DNA from: Cacajao melanocephalus
Lineage: Eukaryota; Chordata; Mammalia; Primates; Pitheciidae
Length of the DNA stretch: 64,000 nt
Direction of reading: 5' to 3'
NCBI GenBank assembly: GCA_963573385.1
Contig: CAUYLG010051935.1
Span: 1-64,000 of the forward strand
Shown: piece by piece, positions 24,736 through 37,192 of the stretch
Layout: every line of letters begins with the position of its first letter
How positions within the stretch are numbered: the stretch's first letter is position 1
Notes under the pieces: model-generated
Told to the model about the DNA's origin: nothing
The model's input: only the letters and a program-made list of their open reading frames with translations
The model's database searches: none
Program-made: the position numbers and the translations under genes

Positions 24736-25824
24736 AGGCCAACAGGAACAGTTTATTATGATTATTTTAGACGACTTCAGTCTCCAGTTTTATTTCTTGT
24801 TTCCTGTAAGTTTTGGAAACATTAGGAAGTACATTGACTATCTTCAGAGGTATGAGCCACTTGAAAGGTTCTCAGTCCTATTCAAGGAGGTTAATATTAT
24901 GTGGTATTTCACTTGGAGCAATTACATTGGAGGGAAGTTTTCTCCTTTCAGGGCTTAAGAGCAGTATGTTCCCATGTTTAGTAAGGAAAGTTTTCAAAGC
25001 TGCATTTGTGAACTGTTGGAAATCTGAAGTTTAATTCTTTAAAGGAGAGAGTAGCTGTCTTAAACTAAGTAGGTTTGAAGGTATTTCAGGGACCACTTTG
25101 TTGCAATCTTTTTGAGATTTTGTTAAACAAGTATCCAAAAAATATTTAATTTAGCTTAATTATCATCACCAAATCTAACAATTTTTTGTTAGTTCACCAA
25201 CCATAAGTGACAGAGTTTGTTTTGTGATGTTCTGACCTATAATAACAATAATGTCCCATTGTTGAAATCTGCTGAACCTGCAATGTTGCATTTGGGACTT
25301 TCGAGCCCTTTAAAAGTAGAAGAAAGCAGAATATAGTGAAACTCCATTTTTAGGTATTTCTGGTGAGTAAATCTTAGGAGAGGCTTGTTTCAAAATGTCC
25401 ACTCTAGGTTTAATTAGTTTGATACTGGCCACTTTTCTGGAGATCCTTGCTGAAGAAGTCTCATCTATGTTGAAGCAAAATGATCCGACATGACGCCTGT
25501 GCCATGACTGCTTTATCCTTTGGCCAAGACCAATGGCATAGACAGTTTTCTCTTAGGTCTCCTACATCAATGTTCAGAATGCATGAAGAAATTAAAAACT
25601 GGAGATAGAATTTAAATATTCATTCCTAAAATTTTAAAGCTTGAACTTGGTGAAAAAAAAATCTTATGTTCTATAGATTATATAATGATGACAATAAAAT
25701 AAACAAGCATAATCTATAAACTATAGGGCAGATATTAATCACTGAATATCTAAACTTTTCAAATAAAATATATTTAAAAAAATTAATGAAAAAGCAACTT
25801 TCCTACAGGAATGTAATCTTTGTG
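24736..25824. other. unassigned sequence
   Basis: No recognised repeat. Small open frames at 24758-25034 have no features. Confidence 0.55.
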
Positions 25825-25985
25825 AACTTTTTATTTCAGTAAAACATACTTGTAGAAAAGTATGCAAATTATAAGTGTATAGCTCGAAATTTTACAAAGT
25901 CAATTTTCCTGTGTAACCACCACCCAGATCAAGATGTAGCAAGTTGCTTCATGCTCTTCCTAGTCAGAACCCCTTCACCAAAGTC
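25825..25985 (-). mobile_element. L1M 3' UTR fragment, antisense
   Basis: 'agaaaagtatgcaaattata', 'gtgtatagctcgaaatttta', 'gtgtaaccaccacccagatc' and 'agtcagaaccccttcacc' are characteristic of the antisense L1MC-ME 3' UTR. Confidence 0.8.
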
Positions 25986-25989
25986 GTGG

Positions 25990-26440
25990 ACAGAGTTCTA
26001 AAGATGGTCCTCCAGGCTTCTCATACCCTGATTATCTTATCAAACACTAATCTAGGCATTGTCCTGAAGGGAGCTTGCAAATGTCAGTTGACCTTAAGAT
26101 AAGGAGATTATTTAGGAGAGTCTGCAGAGCATCATCTCTGCTTGATGTCAGAGAGAAGCCAGAGATGTGAAGTGAAAGGGGAATTCAAAGTGTCTCTGCT
26201 GCCTTTGAAGATGGAGGTGGCCTTTAAGAACTGAGAGCTTATACACAGCGAGCAACTGAATTTAGCCATTAACTTGAATGAGCTTGGGAAGTCTATTCTT
26301 CCCCAGAGCCTCCAGATAAGAGCCCAGCCTAGCCAACCCCTTGATTTAGGTCCTGTGAGACCCTCATCGGTGAGCTCAGCTAAGGCTGTGAAGACTTCTG
26401 ACCTCTAGTTCTGTGAGCTCACACTGATTTAATCTCAGAA
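25990..26440 (+). mobile_element. MaLR/MLT1-type LTR, sense
   Basis: 'gcctttgaagatggaggtgg', 'caactgaatttagccattaa', 'tcttccccagagcctccaga', 'taagagcccagcctagccaa', 'ccttgatttaggtcctgtga' and 'cttctgacctctagttctgt' follow the 3' half of an MLT1-class LTR. Confidence 0.7.
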
Positions 26441-27300
26441 AGGAGAGAGGGACATATTATTAGAAACTGGAGGAGTGGGGATCCTTGTTAAGCAGAGGCA
26501 GAGAGTTTAGCAGAATTGATTCTTGCAGCTATGTGGAACGCAGAACTTGTAAACAACAAGCTTGGATATTTAACAAAGATTTCCAAGTGTTGAAGGTGTG
26601 GCCTAATTTTTTCTTGTCGCTTATAGCAAAATTAGAGAAGTGAGATATAATTTGTGAAAAGAATTACACAAAAGAGAACCAAAACTTGATGATTTGGAAT
26701 ATTTTCAAGCTATCCAGGTGGTGAAAGAGGCTAAAATTCAGAAATGACTGCCAAAAGCACGGCTAGAGAAAAGGCTGAGAGTGTGGCTGTACAACATTTT
26801 GTGGAAATCTTTGAAAGATCAAAGATTAGAGTATTCAACTGCAGGAGATTAAGGGTGCAGCTCACAGATTTCAAGTTTAAGAGTGTTGAATGGTATGATC
26901 CCTTGGCCATCTCAGCAGAAGCCAAAAACAGAGAAGAGATTAGCTGAGAAAGACCTGTGGGTGAGACTTTTGTCTAATGGAGTGAACCCTCATGAAACTC
27001 ATGCAAAATTCATGAGATTCTACAGAAAATGATATTGGCAGAGACATTGCAAGCTAGACTGAAAGCAACAGAAAGTATATAAAATAAAAGAGACTTTCAA
27101 CCCCCATAAACTTACTTACCTTCAAACACAAGCTACATTTCATGCATAAAGGAAAGATGAATCAGAGGGAAGAACCAAGAGCTGGGAGAGCAGAGCCTAG
27201 AGCCCACAGTGTGGGGCTGATAACTGAGTATGAAGCCCACAGCACAGGGGGCAGAGCTAAGAGCCATGGGAGATTATTCCAGGTCTTAAATCTGGTAGTC
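26441..27300 (+). mobile_element. MaLR internal sequence, sense
   Basis: It continues directly from the LTR. 'aagctatccaggtggtgaaa', 'gcaaaaggcat'-like spacing and purine-rich text resemble MLT1-int. Short open frames at 26731-26947 are not conserved domains. Together with the LTR this is a partial MaLR provirus. Confidence 0.6.
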
Positions 27301-27399
27301 ACTGTCTAGATGCTGGTTTTTAAACCTGCTTTGCATTCATGACTTTTTAAAAATTTTCCTTTTCCCCCTATATATTCATCTGTCAAACATTACTAGTCT

Positions 27400-27816
27400 C
27401 TCAATTACTGTAGCTTATGGTCAACCTTGATATCTGGTAGTATGCCAGTCCTCTGACTTTGTTTTTCCTTTTGTAGAATTGTCTAGACTATTCTCAGTCT
27501 TTTGTATTTCTGTTTAAGTTTTAGGATCAGTTTTTCAATTTTCCTGAAAAAAATTGTAAGATTTTGATTGGGATTTCATTGAATTTATGTATATAGTTGA
27601 GTAGTTGAGGAGAAGTGATACCTTAACAATATTGAATCTTCCAACCCATAAACTTGGTATATCTCCTGATATATTTAGAGTTTTTAAAACTTTTTTTCAG
27701 TGAAAGGTTTAAAAAATTTTTTCAAACCTTGAAATCCCTAAATATTTCAAGGTTTAAAACATTTTTTAGTTTCTAATCGTTAATTGCTAGTATATAGAAA
27801 TAAATGTTGTAGGTTA
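27400..27816 (-). mobile_element. L1M ORF2 fragment, antisense, left of the Alu cluster
   Basis: 'gatatctggtagtatgccag', 'ttgattgggatttcattgaa', 'acaatattgaatcttccaac' and 'ttaattgctagtatatagaa' follow antisense L1 ORF2. Confidence 0.85.
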
Positions 27817-27841
27817 AATGCATAGAAAAAAGAAAAATATT

Positions 27842-27890
27842 AAAAATTAGCTGGGCATGGTGGTGGGTGCCTGTAATCCCAGCTACTTGG
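27842..27890 (+). mobile_element. Alu fragment, sense (part of inverted duplication)
   Basis: 'aaaaattagctgggcatggt' to 'cccagctacttgg' is 49 bases of sense Alu. It abuts an antisense Alu with no intervening sequence. With its 25-base left flank it is an inverted copy of 28230-28304. Confidence 0.85.
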
Positions 27891-28095
27891 GTTCATGCAA
27901 TTCTCTTGTCTCAGCCTCCCAAGTAGCTGGGACTGTAGGCATGTGCCACCACGCCTGGCTAATTTTTTGTATTTTTAGTAGAGATGGGGTTTCACTGTGT
28001 TAGCCGGGATGGTCTCCATTTCCTGACCTCGTGATCCACCTGTCTATGCTTCCCAAAGTGCTGGGATTACAGGCGTGAGCCACCATGCCTGACCA
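27891..28095 (-). mobile_element. Alu, antisense, missing the 3' part of the right monomer
   Basis: Starts in mid right monomer ('gttcatgcaattctcttgtc') and runs through the whole left monomer to 'gagccaccatgcctgacc'. Confidence 0.9.
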
Positions 28096-28110
28096 GTTCA
28101 TTAATTTTAA

Positions 28111-28560
<450 letters not shown>

Positions 28561-28614
28561 ATACAATTAACAAAAAGAATCAGCACCAAAGTCCTTAGTA
28601 TATATTTTGTTCAT

Positions 28615-28740
28615 GATGCATTCATTCCACATTTATTGAGCATGAGCTAGATACAAGCACTGTGTATGCTAGTGACTAAGTGAGGGACTTGCCCTAGAGG
28701 AACTCACAACCTACTGAAGTGATAATATCAGGCAAGACAG
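28615..28740 (-). mobile_element. L2 3' end, antisense
   Basis: 'cattccacatttattgagca', 'gccctagaggaactcacaac' and 'ctactgaagtgataatatca' match the reversed L2 terminus. Confidence 0.7.
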
Positions 28741-29449
28741 TGTTCGTTGGTTCCTTTTAGCTTTGTTCTTGTCAACTATAGCCACCAAATTAAAACGTTA
28801 ATGAATAAAACCTCACAATCTTTGAGTGAAGTGAAAATTCTCATAGTACTAAATGTTGACTGCCTTATGGTTTCTCTATAATCTCACAGATAATACTGTA
28901 GCGGGGACAAGCTGCTGTCTACAAACTTAAATGTGCAACAGTATTTTTTTCTGTAACTGAAACTTATTCGTATTCAAAGCCCCCATTTTGCTACAGTGAC
29001 AAAAATCTTATCAATGGGAGGCCTCTCTACAAGAAAGTCAGATACACTGACTGAAGCATAGTCATTGGTGGGCTGCAGATTCTCCAAGGTGCCTCTGCAC
29101 AGTCTCTGCCTGGGAAGTAGTGCGAGGGCATTCCCACACGGTCTCTCCTTCCCCTGGAGTGGGGAAGGAGGATGCATGAATCTCAGTCTTCCTTCTCTCT
29201 TAATCTGGATTTTGTTTTTCTTTTTTGCCTTAGATGATGACACTCCTTCTAGCCCAGGATTTTTTGCTTCAAAGACACCTGCCACAACTCATTTTTGTGG
29301 ATGAAGAGTTTGAAGCTTCAGGTTAAGTGACTGGTTTGGAAAACCACAGGGAGACAGAACACAGCAAGAACCTGGCCCATAGTAAATGTCTAACAAACAT
29401 TTGGCTGTCAGTGCCGACGCTCCCCAGCTGGTGTTATTTTTCATTTGTG
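28741..29449. other. unassigned sequence
   Basis: The segment at 28970-29300 has overlapping open frames on both strands (103 and 79 codons) without recognisable domains. A MIR-like trace is possible near 29300-29345. Confidence 0.5.
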
Positions 29450-29610
29450 AGCAGGTTAATTCAGAGTATTATTTCGAGGAACAAATACTTGAATACTTGT
29501 ATGTCCAAGGTGCCAGGGTTACAGGGAATTAACTAAATGAAGTCTCTGGCTTTACTAGGTTTATATTATATAGAAGGGCAAGTAAGAGATAATAAATAGG
29601 TTTAAAAAAA
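29450..29610 (-). mobile_element. L2 3' end, antisense
   Basis: 'cgaggaacaaatacttgaat', 'gttacagggaattaactaaa' and 'agtaagagataataaatagg' follow reversed L2. Confidence 0.6.
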
Positions 29611-29934
29611 GAAAAGAGAAAAACGAGGTAATTTCAAACACAACTGGTGCTGTATTTAGGGTAGCCTTTGTTGTCCTCCATGCCAGAATACTTTCCCTCT
29701 AGGGTGCCCCAGGAATCTCTTTGGCCTCTGCCATTGGACATCACATTAAGCAGCTGTAGTGTCTGGCTCTTCCCTCTCTTCCTACAAAACCTGACATGCC
29801 ATTTATTTTTTCGTCTGACATGCCTTTCTTTCGTCTTGTCCTGGGAGCATTTACCAGCAGACACAGGCCTTGGCACCCCACCCAGCACCCTCTAATTACT
29901 TTTTATCAATTTCCTACTTAATTTCTTATGTTGA
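29611..29934. other. unassigned sequence
   Basis: No confident family. Pyrimidine-rich on the plus strand. Confidence 0.5.
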
Positions 29935-30133
29935 AAGAACATGCTTTATAATTTTCATTTTCAGAAATGTGGTTTATTTTATGGCCAGCATATGGCTTAT
30001 TTTGGTAAATAATCCTTGTAAACTCGAGAAGAATGAGTATTTTTCAGTAGTTAGGGGAAGTATTTTTTATGTGTATCAGTGAGGTTGCTTTTGTACATGG
30101 TGGTGTTCATATATTTGCAAATACCTCCACTGA
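29935..30133 (-). mobile_element. L1 ORF2 fragment, antisense, left of trimeric Alu
   Basis: 'tttatggccagcatatggct', 'tttggtaaataatccttgta' and 'cgagaagaatgagtattttt' are antisense ORF2 (just 3' of the endonuclease domain). It continues after the Alu at 30613. Confidence 0.8.
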
Positions 30134-30900
<767 letters not shown>

Positions 30901-30904
30901 TATA

Positions 30905-30905
30905 G

Positions 30906-30934
<29 letters not shown>
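30905..30934. repeat. (CA)n microsatellite
   Basis: About 15 uninterrupted CA units, followed by imperfect CA. Confidence 0.98.
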
Positions 30935-30938
<4 letters not shown>

Positions 30939-31324
30939 CGCACATGACTTTCTTGGTATTTTTTCCACTTTATAAATAAAAGAAGGAAACGTTTCTCAGA
31001 AGAAGCCACTCTATTGATTTTTAAAACAATCCATATGGATTCCTATTATCTACTTAACTGCCCTGTACTCTTAGCCACCATGCTGACCCTGACACTTTGG
31101 GAAGTGTAGGTGGGACAGGAAGGGCTGGGGAAGAATGAGAAGATGGAAGTGTAAGAAAAGATAACAGGTGAAGAGAAGATGGAAGGAACAGGTGCCATTA
31201 TGTTTTCTTTAAAAAATTTACCTCTACACTCTCTCTCCTGTCCTTTTACTGCTTCAGTTACATATGTGTGGCCTTCTTGTGAATGCTTTACATTTCTCAG
31301 CCTCTCCATTATTTTTCTATCTTT
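30935..31324. other. unassigned sequence
   Basis: Purine-rich 31100-31190. Nothing recognised. Confidence 0.5.
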
Positions 31325-31480
31325 TTGTCTCACACTCCCTCTGGGTATGTTCTTCTGACCTGTTTTCTAGTTCACTAATTTTCTTTTCTGTTACGTGTAA
31401 TTTATGATTAAACTTGTTCATTGGGTTCTTAATTTTATTACTGTATTTCCAGTTTTCTCCAAAGTCATATCATCTTCCAA
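31325..31480 (-). mobile_element. L1/HAL1 ORF1-region scrap, antisense
   Basis: 'tctagttcactaattttctt' and 'cattgggttcttaattttat' match the antisense ORF1 region of old L1/HAL1. Confidence 0.55.
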
Positions 31481-31486
31481 AGTACG

Positions 31487-31552
31487 ACTACCTCCTCCTC
31501 CTCCACTTCCTCCTCCTCCACTTCCTCCTCCTCCTCCTTCTTCTTCTTCTTC
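31487..31552. repeat. (CCT/CTT)n polypyrimidine microsatellite
   Basis: Nearly pure pyrimidine run built from CCT and CTT triplets, with two interrupting 'cca' units. Confidence 0.97.
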
Positions 31553-32429
31553 ACACTTTTCTGGATGTCGTTTTTCATTTAGCTCACCCAATGGACATTC
31601 ATAGCAATAGGCTAAACCTTAAAAGATAATACATAACCAAACTTAACAGAAAAAATAATTTTGTGTCTCCATTCTGTTGGGTTTTCTTTTCTTAATTAAG
31701 AAGATAAATGGTGTCGTAACATCAGAGCATGTTGTCCAACTTGGTCAAATTTACTTAGAAAAAAAAGATAGAAAAATATCAAAGGATTTAAGCTTTTCTG
31801 TTTAGTGAATATTAATACTTAGTCTTCTGTAGCTATCACATTATTTTCTCCTCGGGCATAGATAGATAGTAATTGCTTTATTTGTCCACAGTTTCACTTT
31901 CTAACTTTTATAAAAAATGCTTCTACTCTGAGTCCTCCCAGAGGCCTGAAATTTCAAGCAGATGTTGATTCTCTGGTATTACTGATCTCTTTAAAGGTGT
32001 GTGTGACTAAAGCTGGGCCAAGCAGAGCTTTTTCCTGGGATTTTATAATTTTGGATTGGAGAGATAGGTTGCAGGCTTCTTTTGATAATAGATATTAGAG
32101 ATGCTGGCACTGATGGATGGACATGCGCCCTATCCTGAAAAAGAAGCTAGTTCGTAGCAGATGCAGATGAAACCAGTAAACAGAAACAGAGTCACTTGAG
32201 GACTCCCCATCAGCCCTTTGGTTACCACAGCCAATAAATTCCTCTTTGCCTAATTTGGGTTTTTGGCAGACACAGCCAAAAGAGTTCTGACGAAGGTGTC
32301 CTCTTTTTGTTTTGCTGAAGCCTAAAAATTACGGGATCGTTTTTGTAGTTTGATCATTATGGCTTAATCTAAGGGCACTTACACGTTTCAAAGGCCTTTT
32401 TAAATTTCACATCTATTCTTACAAAAGAA
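31553..32429. other. mostly unassigned; possible LTR-like 3' end near 31990-32300
   Basis: 'cagccaataaattcctcttt' followed by 'acagccaaaagagttctgac' resembles the polyadenylation region and end of some mammalian LTRs. I could not place a left boundary or family. Confidence 0.35.
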
Positions 32430-32575
32430 GCAGCTTAGCATATTGAAGGAATATTGCTGAAGAGGTTTGAAGATCCAGAAAACTACTTTTTCTCTCAGAT
32501 CCTATAAAATGAGGATGAATATTTTCTTATGACGCAATGTGTGGCAAGGGTTAATTGAATTAATGCAACTGAAGA
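32430..32575 (+). mobile_element. MIR-like, sense (degraded)
   Basis: 'gctgaagaggtttgaagatc', 'cctataaaatgaggatgaat' and 'ggcaagggttaattgaatta' follow the MIR core weakly. Confidence 0.45.
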
Positions 32576-32655
32576 AATCCTGAAAGAAAATCAAGGGAAG
32601 TGTTATCTCTATTTGCTTGAAGAGAAAACTCAGCTTCAGAGAATTCAATCAATCA

Positions 32656-32679
32656 AATGTCCACAGTACTGTGGACATT
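32656..32679. repeat. 24-base perfect palindrome
   Basis: 'aatgtccacagt' is followed immediately by its exact reverse complement 'actgtggacatt', with no spacer. Confidence 0.97.
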
Positions 32680-33409
32680 GTCAGCACCTGCCTTAACATT
32701 ATAAGCATCTCTATGAGTTCCCTAACCCATAGTAGACACTTCGCTCCTGTGAAGAGGCGCAGGAGTGAAGTCAGAGAGAAGTTATCCCCTGGGGCAAACA
32801 TCAAGCCTCCTAGTCCTTCAAGAATGTAAATCTGAGGCATGTTTCACACAATTTCTCAGAGGTTCCCCACCATGATTTGAACCCCAGTGGTCCTAAGTGG
32901 TAACCAGCTAAATAAGGCGCACTTTAATGCCGTGCCATATGTGACTCCCCCAACTCGCTTCTGCTTCACCCATTTTTCTGCCAGATAAACTATTTTCACT
33001 CAAGATGACATTGTCTCATCCTCTGCTTTCCGGGGACGCCAAAATAAGATCTAATTATTGATTACTCAAATCAACAAAAATGAGAAAAAACCATTGACAA
33101 CACTCATATTTATCAATCTTGACTACTCATTGGTCTCAAAAATAAGACTTGAACCCCCCAGGAAACTTAGGATTTTATTTGCCTAAGCCACAGTAACTAA
33201 GAAATTCAGTTTGGTTTTGGAATAGAGATTGACGTACAGAAACACAACCCCATACACACATTCTCACACAGTCTGTGGGAATGGTTTCCAGATCATTCTT
33301 TTTTGTGGTATTTGTTGGGTGGTCCTAGTGGGGAAGAAGTAGAGTCTTTGTTCACTTCAGAAAAACTTATAAACTAACTGAATAGATGGCTGGCCAAGAG
33401 ATGGACTTT
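32680..33409. other. unassigned sequence
   Basis: A tRNA B-box-like antisense motif near 32870 ('gatttgaacccc') suggests a degraded antisense MIR. Otherwise nothing is recognised. Confidence 0.45.
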
Positions 33410-33564
33410 GTTTACAAGTCTGTTTATAAATAAAATGATGTTCTAATTTTTATTAAATAATAGGCAGTTAAGCAGCAATAAAAATAAATATATTAGAATT
33501 AAACAAAGAAGGAGGTCCATATCTCACTTTAAAGCGGTCAGCTCTTTTCCCCTAAACCCCAAAC
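33410..33564. repeat. diverged local duplication, copy A
   Basis: Aligns in the same orientation with 33932-34087 along its whole length, for example 'ttctaatttttattaaataa' versus 'ttctgatttttttaagtaat', and both end in 'cccaaac'. Identity by eye is roughly 70-75%. No known repeat family recognised. Confidence 0.75.
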
Positions 33565-33931
33565 AATCCTCTGCCTCCTCACACTATTTTGCTTCAGAAC
33601 TGACTACCAGCTATTGCAGGAAATTGAACTGTTTTTGACCTACATTTGTGATGAGTCTGCCATAATGTAATTCTGATTGTGCTATCAAAGAAAATTACAT
33701 ATTCCGGCCCCCTCCAAAAAAAAATAATTGTATGTAAAGCAAACGTGGTTATCATGTTAGTGTGGAAGGGCACTATTTAAAATTATGAATGAATATTTTT
33801 CCTTTTACATTTGCTGTTACTCTTTGACCTTTCCTCCTTTCAAGCAGCTAAGCAGTTTCATGCAGAAAACACAGAGCAAAAACTAGAGAAAAAATAAGTC
33901 TTTTTCCGAATGTTGCTCCTTTGAGAACTAC
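33565..33931. other. unassigned spacer between the two duplicate copies
   Basis: Nothing recognised. The bases just before copy B ('cagaaaacacagagcaaaaa') weakly resemble those before copy A, so the duplicated unit may be longer than marked. Confidence 0.5.
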
Positions 33932-34087
33932 GTTTAAGTCTCTTTACAAATAAACTGATTTTCTGATTTTTTTAAGTAATAGCAAACAGTGAAGTACTAT
34001 GAAGAATAGTTATAATCAAATTAAACACAGGAGGAAGTTCAGAGTTGGTTTTAAAGAAGCCAACAGTTTTCCCACCAAGTCCCAAAC
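33932..34087. repeat. diverged local duplication, copy B
   Basis: Partner of 33410-33564, 522 bases downstream in direct orientation. Confidence 0.75.
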
Positions 34088-34407
34088 TAAATGTAACATA
34101 TCCATTTCCCTTCCTTAGAGAAACAAAAGTTACTCCTAATTTTGATGAAAGATGTAGAAGAAAATACTATATGAGAAGAACAACCCTCCTACGCCACATA
34201 CCCTGGTAGGAAGGCTTGTTGGGCATGTGAGAGGAAAGAGGAGCAGTGTTAAGAATGTGGATGTCAGTAGTTCAGGGTGAAAAGTGCTTTATCTTACTTC
34301 CATGACAGAACCCACCCCCCAGAGGCAGGAACACAAAACCAAACAAAACCCAGTTGGCCTGGGGCTGGGGGTACATCCCAAAAGAGAAAAGGCACTTGCC
34401 TCCTTTC
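34088..34407. other. unassigned sequence
   Basis: Nothing recognised. Confidence 0.55.
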
Positions 34408-34420
34408 CTAGTTAAGGTGC

Positions 34421-34895
34421 TTTTTTTTTTTTATTGTTCTTTAAGTTCTGGGGTACATGTGCAGATCTTTCAGGATTGTTGCATAGGTACACACATGCCA
34501 TGATGGTCTCTATCCCTCCTATCACCTACATCAGGCATTTCTCCCAATGTTATCCCTCCCCAACCCCCACTGTCCCTCCCCTAGCTCCCCACCCTGCAAC
34601 AGACCCCAGTGTGTGATGTTCCCCTCCCTGTGCCCATGTGTTCTTATTATTCAACACCCACCTATGAGTGAGGACACGCGGTGTTTGGTTTTCTGTTCTT
34701 GTGTCAGTTTGCTGAGGATGATGGTTTCCAGATTCATCTATATCCCTACAAAGGACATGAACTCATCCTTTTTTATGGCTGCATAGTATTCCATGGTGTA
34801 TATGTGCCACATTTTCTTTATCCAGTCTATCACTGCTGGGCATTTGGGTTGGTTCCAAAACACCAAACATGGAAAGGACCAACCAGTACTAACCA
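34421..34895 (-). mobile_element. L1 3' end with 5' inversion (twin priming)
   Basis: 34421-34857 is antisense L1: poly(T), 3' UTR, then the ORF2 end ('tttatggctgcatagtattc'). At 34858 it switches to about 38 bases of sense-orientation L1 from the ORF1 end ('acaccaaacatggaaaggac'). The whole is bracketed by a direct repeat 'ctagttaag' (34408-34416 and 34896-34904), a plausible target-site duplication. This is the classical twin-primed layout. Confidence 0.85.
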
Positions 34896-34904
34896 CTAGT
34901 TAAG

Positions 34905-36215
34905 AATCTGAGCAATGGCAAGACCCCCTCAAAACTGAATTGGCTGAGTGATGTATCTAAGCACATGAGACTTTAAAACAGACAGCTAGGATTTCCACTC
35001 TGTGACAAGAAAAATGAACAATTCTTTAGCCCTGAATAGCAACATGGAAGTCATGTAGATAGTTGCTGGACCTGAGGGGTCTTGTGACAGAAACCAAGCA
35101 TAGCTAGTGCAATACAGGGATCAATGACTGAGGCCCGGGTGGCATACTGGATATCTCTGTGGATTCCAGGGTTCATAGCTGCTGATAGCAAGGCCACATA
35201 CCCTCCTGTGCCCTGAATACCTTGGCACTACGTAAGCTCCTGAGCTTCTATACAACTCAGAGGAAAAATGGAGGGTCAACTAAGTTGGCTAACATGAAGT
35301 TTTTACCTCTTGGAAAAGTTAGGACACAAAATAGCAATTACATTTAATTATAGAAAATAAGGGATTTTTTTCATATACTTGAATATGCATGAACACATGA
35401 GGCGCACACCAATCATGTTTGTTTTTAATAGAAATTTTGCTTTGTTAAATTCCATATTTATTCTTCCTTCTAGACTTAAAAGCAAAAAAACAATCTCCTT
35501 ACAAAGAACATTAATGTGACTTTTCAATTCTATTTAACAATTGTCAAAAAAAAAAAACTTACGTTGCAGGTGTAAAAGAAAATGACATCTGCTTGCCTTT
35601 CTTTGAGTTTTGCCTCTGCTGTGCTGTGATCATGAAAGTTCTGTTTTGTACACTTAGGCCTAAAGCTCACTTATTATCTCCATGTTACTAAAAGCTTTTG
35701 GTTTGATTCTTTAGTGTCACGATGTAGAAAGATGATTGCATTTTGCCTGATTCTCATGTACCATTTGACAGCCTCCTACTCAGAGATAATTGGCAGACTG
35801 GGCTCAGTAGTTATTTTGCTATACAAAGGGAATTAATAAAAAGAAATATTCGTACAACAGGAAAGGAAAAATGAAACTCATAGATTTCGGCACAATATGA
35901 ATTGATTTACTTCAGACAATGAATATCTTCATGTTAAGGTTATGTAATTAAAATCCTTCTATTTAAATTCTTTCAAATGTTCTTTTAAAAAAGTGAATTT
36001 CCTTTCATTAAGAAAATTAGAAAATCTCTGTACTTCCATACCTCTGTATGTATAAGTGCTACTTAAATTATGATAATTATGCTTAAGAAATGTCAGCCCT
36101 AATTTATCCCCTTATGAGGCACCCCCCCACCTCCATTCCCACATATACATCACTTACATTCATTTTGTAAATTGCTTTTTCAGGTTCTCTAATGTAAATC
36201 AACGGCATTGAGGGC
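34905..36215. other. unassigned sequence
   Basis: No recognised repeat or gene in 1.3 kb. It contains an A12 run near 35550 and a C8 run near 36122. Confidence 0.55.
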
Positions 36216-36725
36216 CACAATTAATGGCCTCCCTGTAACCATATCCTCTGCAAAGTGACCTTGCAGATTCTTCCGTCAAGAGGTAAGTCTTACTCCCTTA
36301 ATCTGGGCTAAGCCCTGTGCCTTGTTTTGGCTTATAGAATGTGACAGAAGCGCTAAGGTGTCACTTTTGAGCCTAGGCTTTAGGCAGTCATAAATGCTTC
36401 TGCGTTTTCTCTTGAAACCATGCCACTGCCCTGTGAATAAGCCTAGGCCAACTTGCGACGAATAAGAAGGATAAGAGACTATGTGGAAGAGAGCCCCATT
36501 ATTCTAGCTGAAGCCAGTCTAGAGTTAGATGATACTTAAATGTGTGAGACAGACCACCCAAAACCAGGAGAGTGGCCTACTAGACCTATGGCTGATTCAG
36601 ATGCATGAGTGAATCTATCAAGAATCCAAGAGCTACCCTGATGACTCCTAATATGTGCTTTTGTTTGAAGCCACTTAGTATTGGGGCTTGTTTGTTATGC
36701 AGCAGAGCTAACTAATGCATCTAAT
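36216..36725 (+). mobile_element. ancient LTR (MaLR-like), sense
   Basis: 'tggcctccctgtaaccatat', 'cttatagaatgtgacagaag', 'tctcttgaaaccatgccact', 'tgtgagacagaccacccaaa' and the ending 'tttgttatgcagcagagcta' fit a mammalian MaLR/MLT1-type LTR. Subfamily not assigned. Confidence 0.6.
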
Positions 36726-36904
36726 AATTAGCATTTTCTTCCAACATTTCATTTTACCCTAGGATTTCTTAAAAGCTCTTGGACATTTGGATGGAGATTT
36801 ATAATTTATGTAATATTTTATAACACTGCAATTGAGATTTTCTTGTGAACTGGGTGTGTAGGGTATTCATTTCAGTATTTATTTATGTTGCATTTACGTG
36901 GTAT

Positions 36905-37159
36905 TTGTATTAGTCATCTTAGGATGCCATAACAAAATATCACAGGCTATTTGGGTAGCCATAGGTTGTCTTAAATAAAAAATACTTATGTCTCAGATTT
37001 CTGAAGTTAGGGAAGTACATGATCAAGGTACAGTCCAGTTTGGTTCCTGGGGAGGGCTCTCCTCTTGGCTTGCTGACAGCTGCCTTCTTACTATGTCCTC
37101 TTCATGTGGTGGAGAAAGAGAGGGAGAGAGGGAGAAAGGAAGAGTGGGAGAGAGGAAGG

Positions 37160-37192
<33 letters not shown>

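Noticed and set aside
28974..29304. Overlapping 103- and 79-codon frames on opposite strands
   Set aside because: No family features. Mutual shadowing and moderate GC explain the openness.
31404..31629. Proline- or leucine-rich frames
   Set aside because: Produced by the CCT/CTT microsatellite.
32860..32885. tRNA B-box-like motif on the minus strand
   Set aside because: No A box, acceptor stem or cloverleaf. More likely the tRNA-derived head of a degraded MIR.
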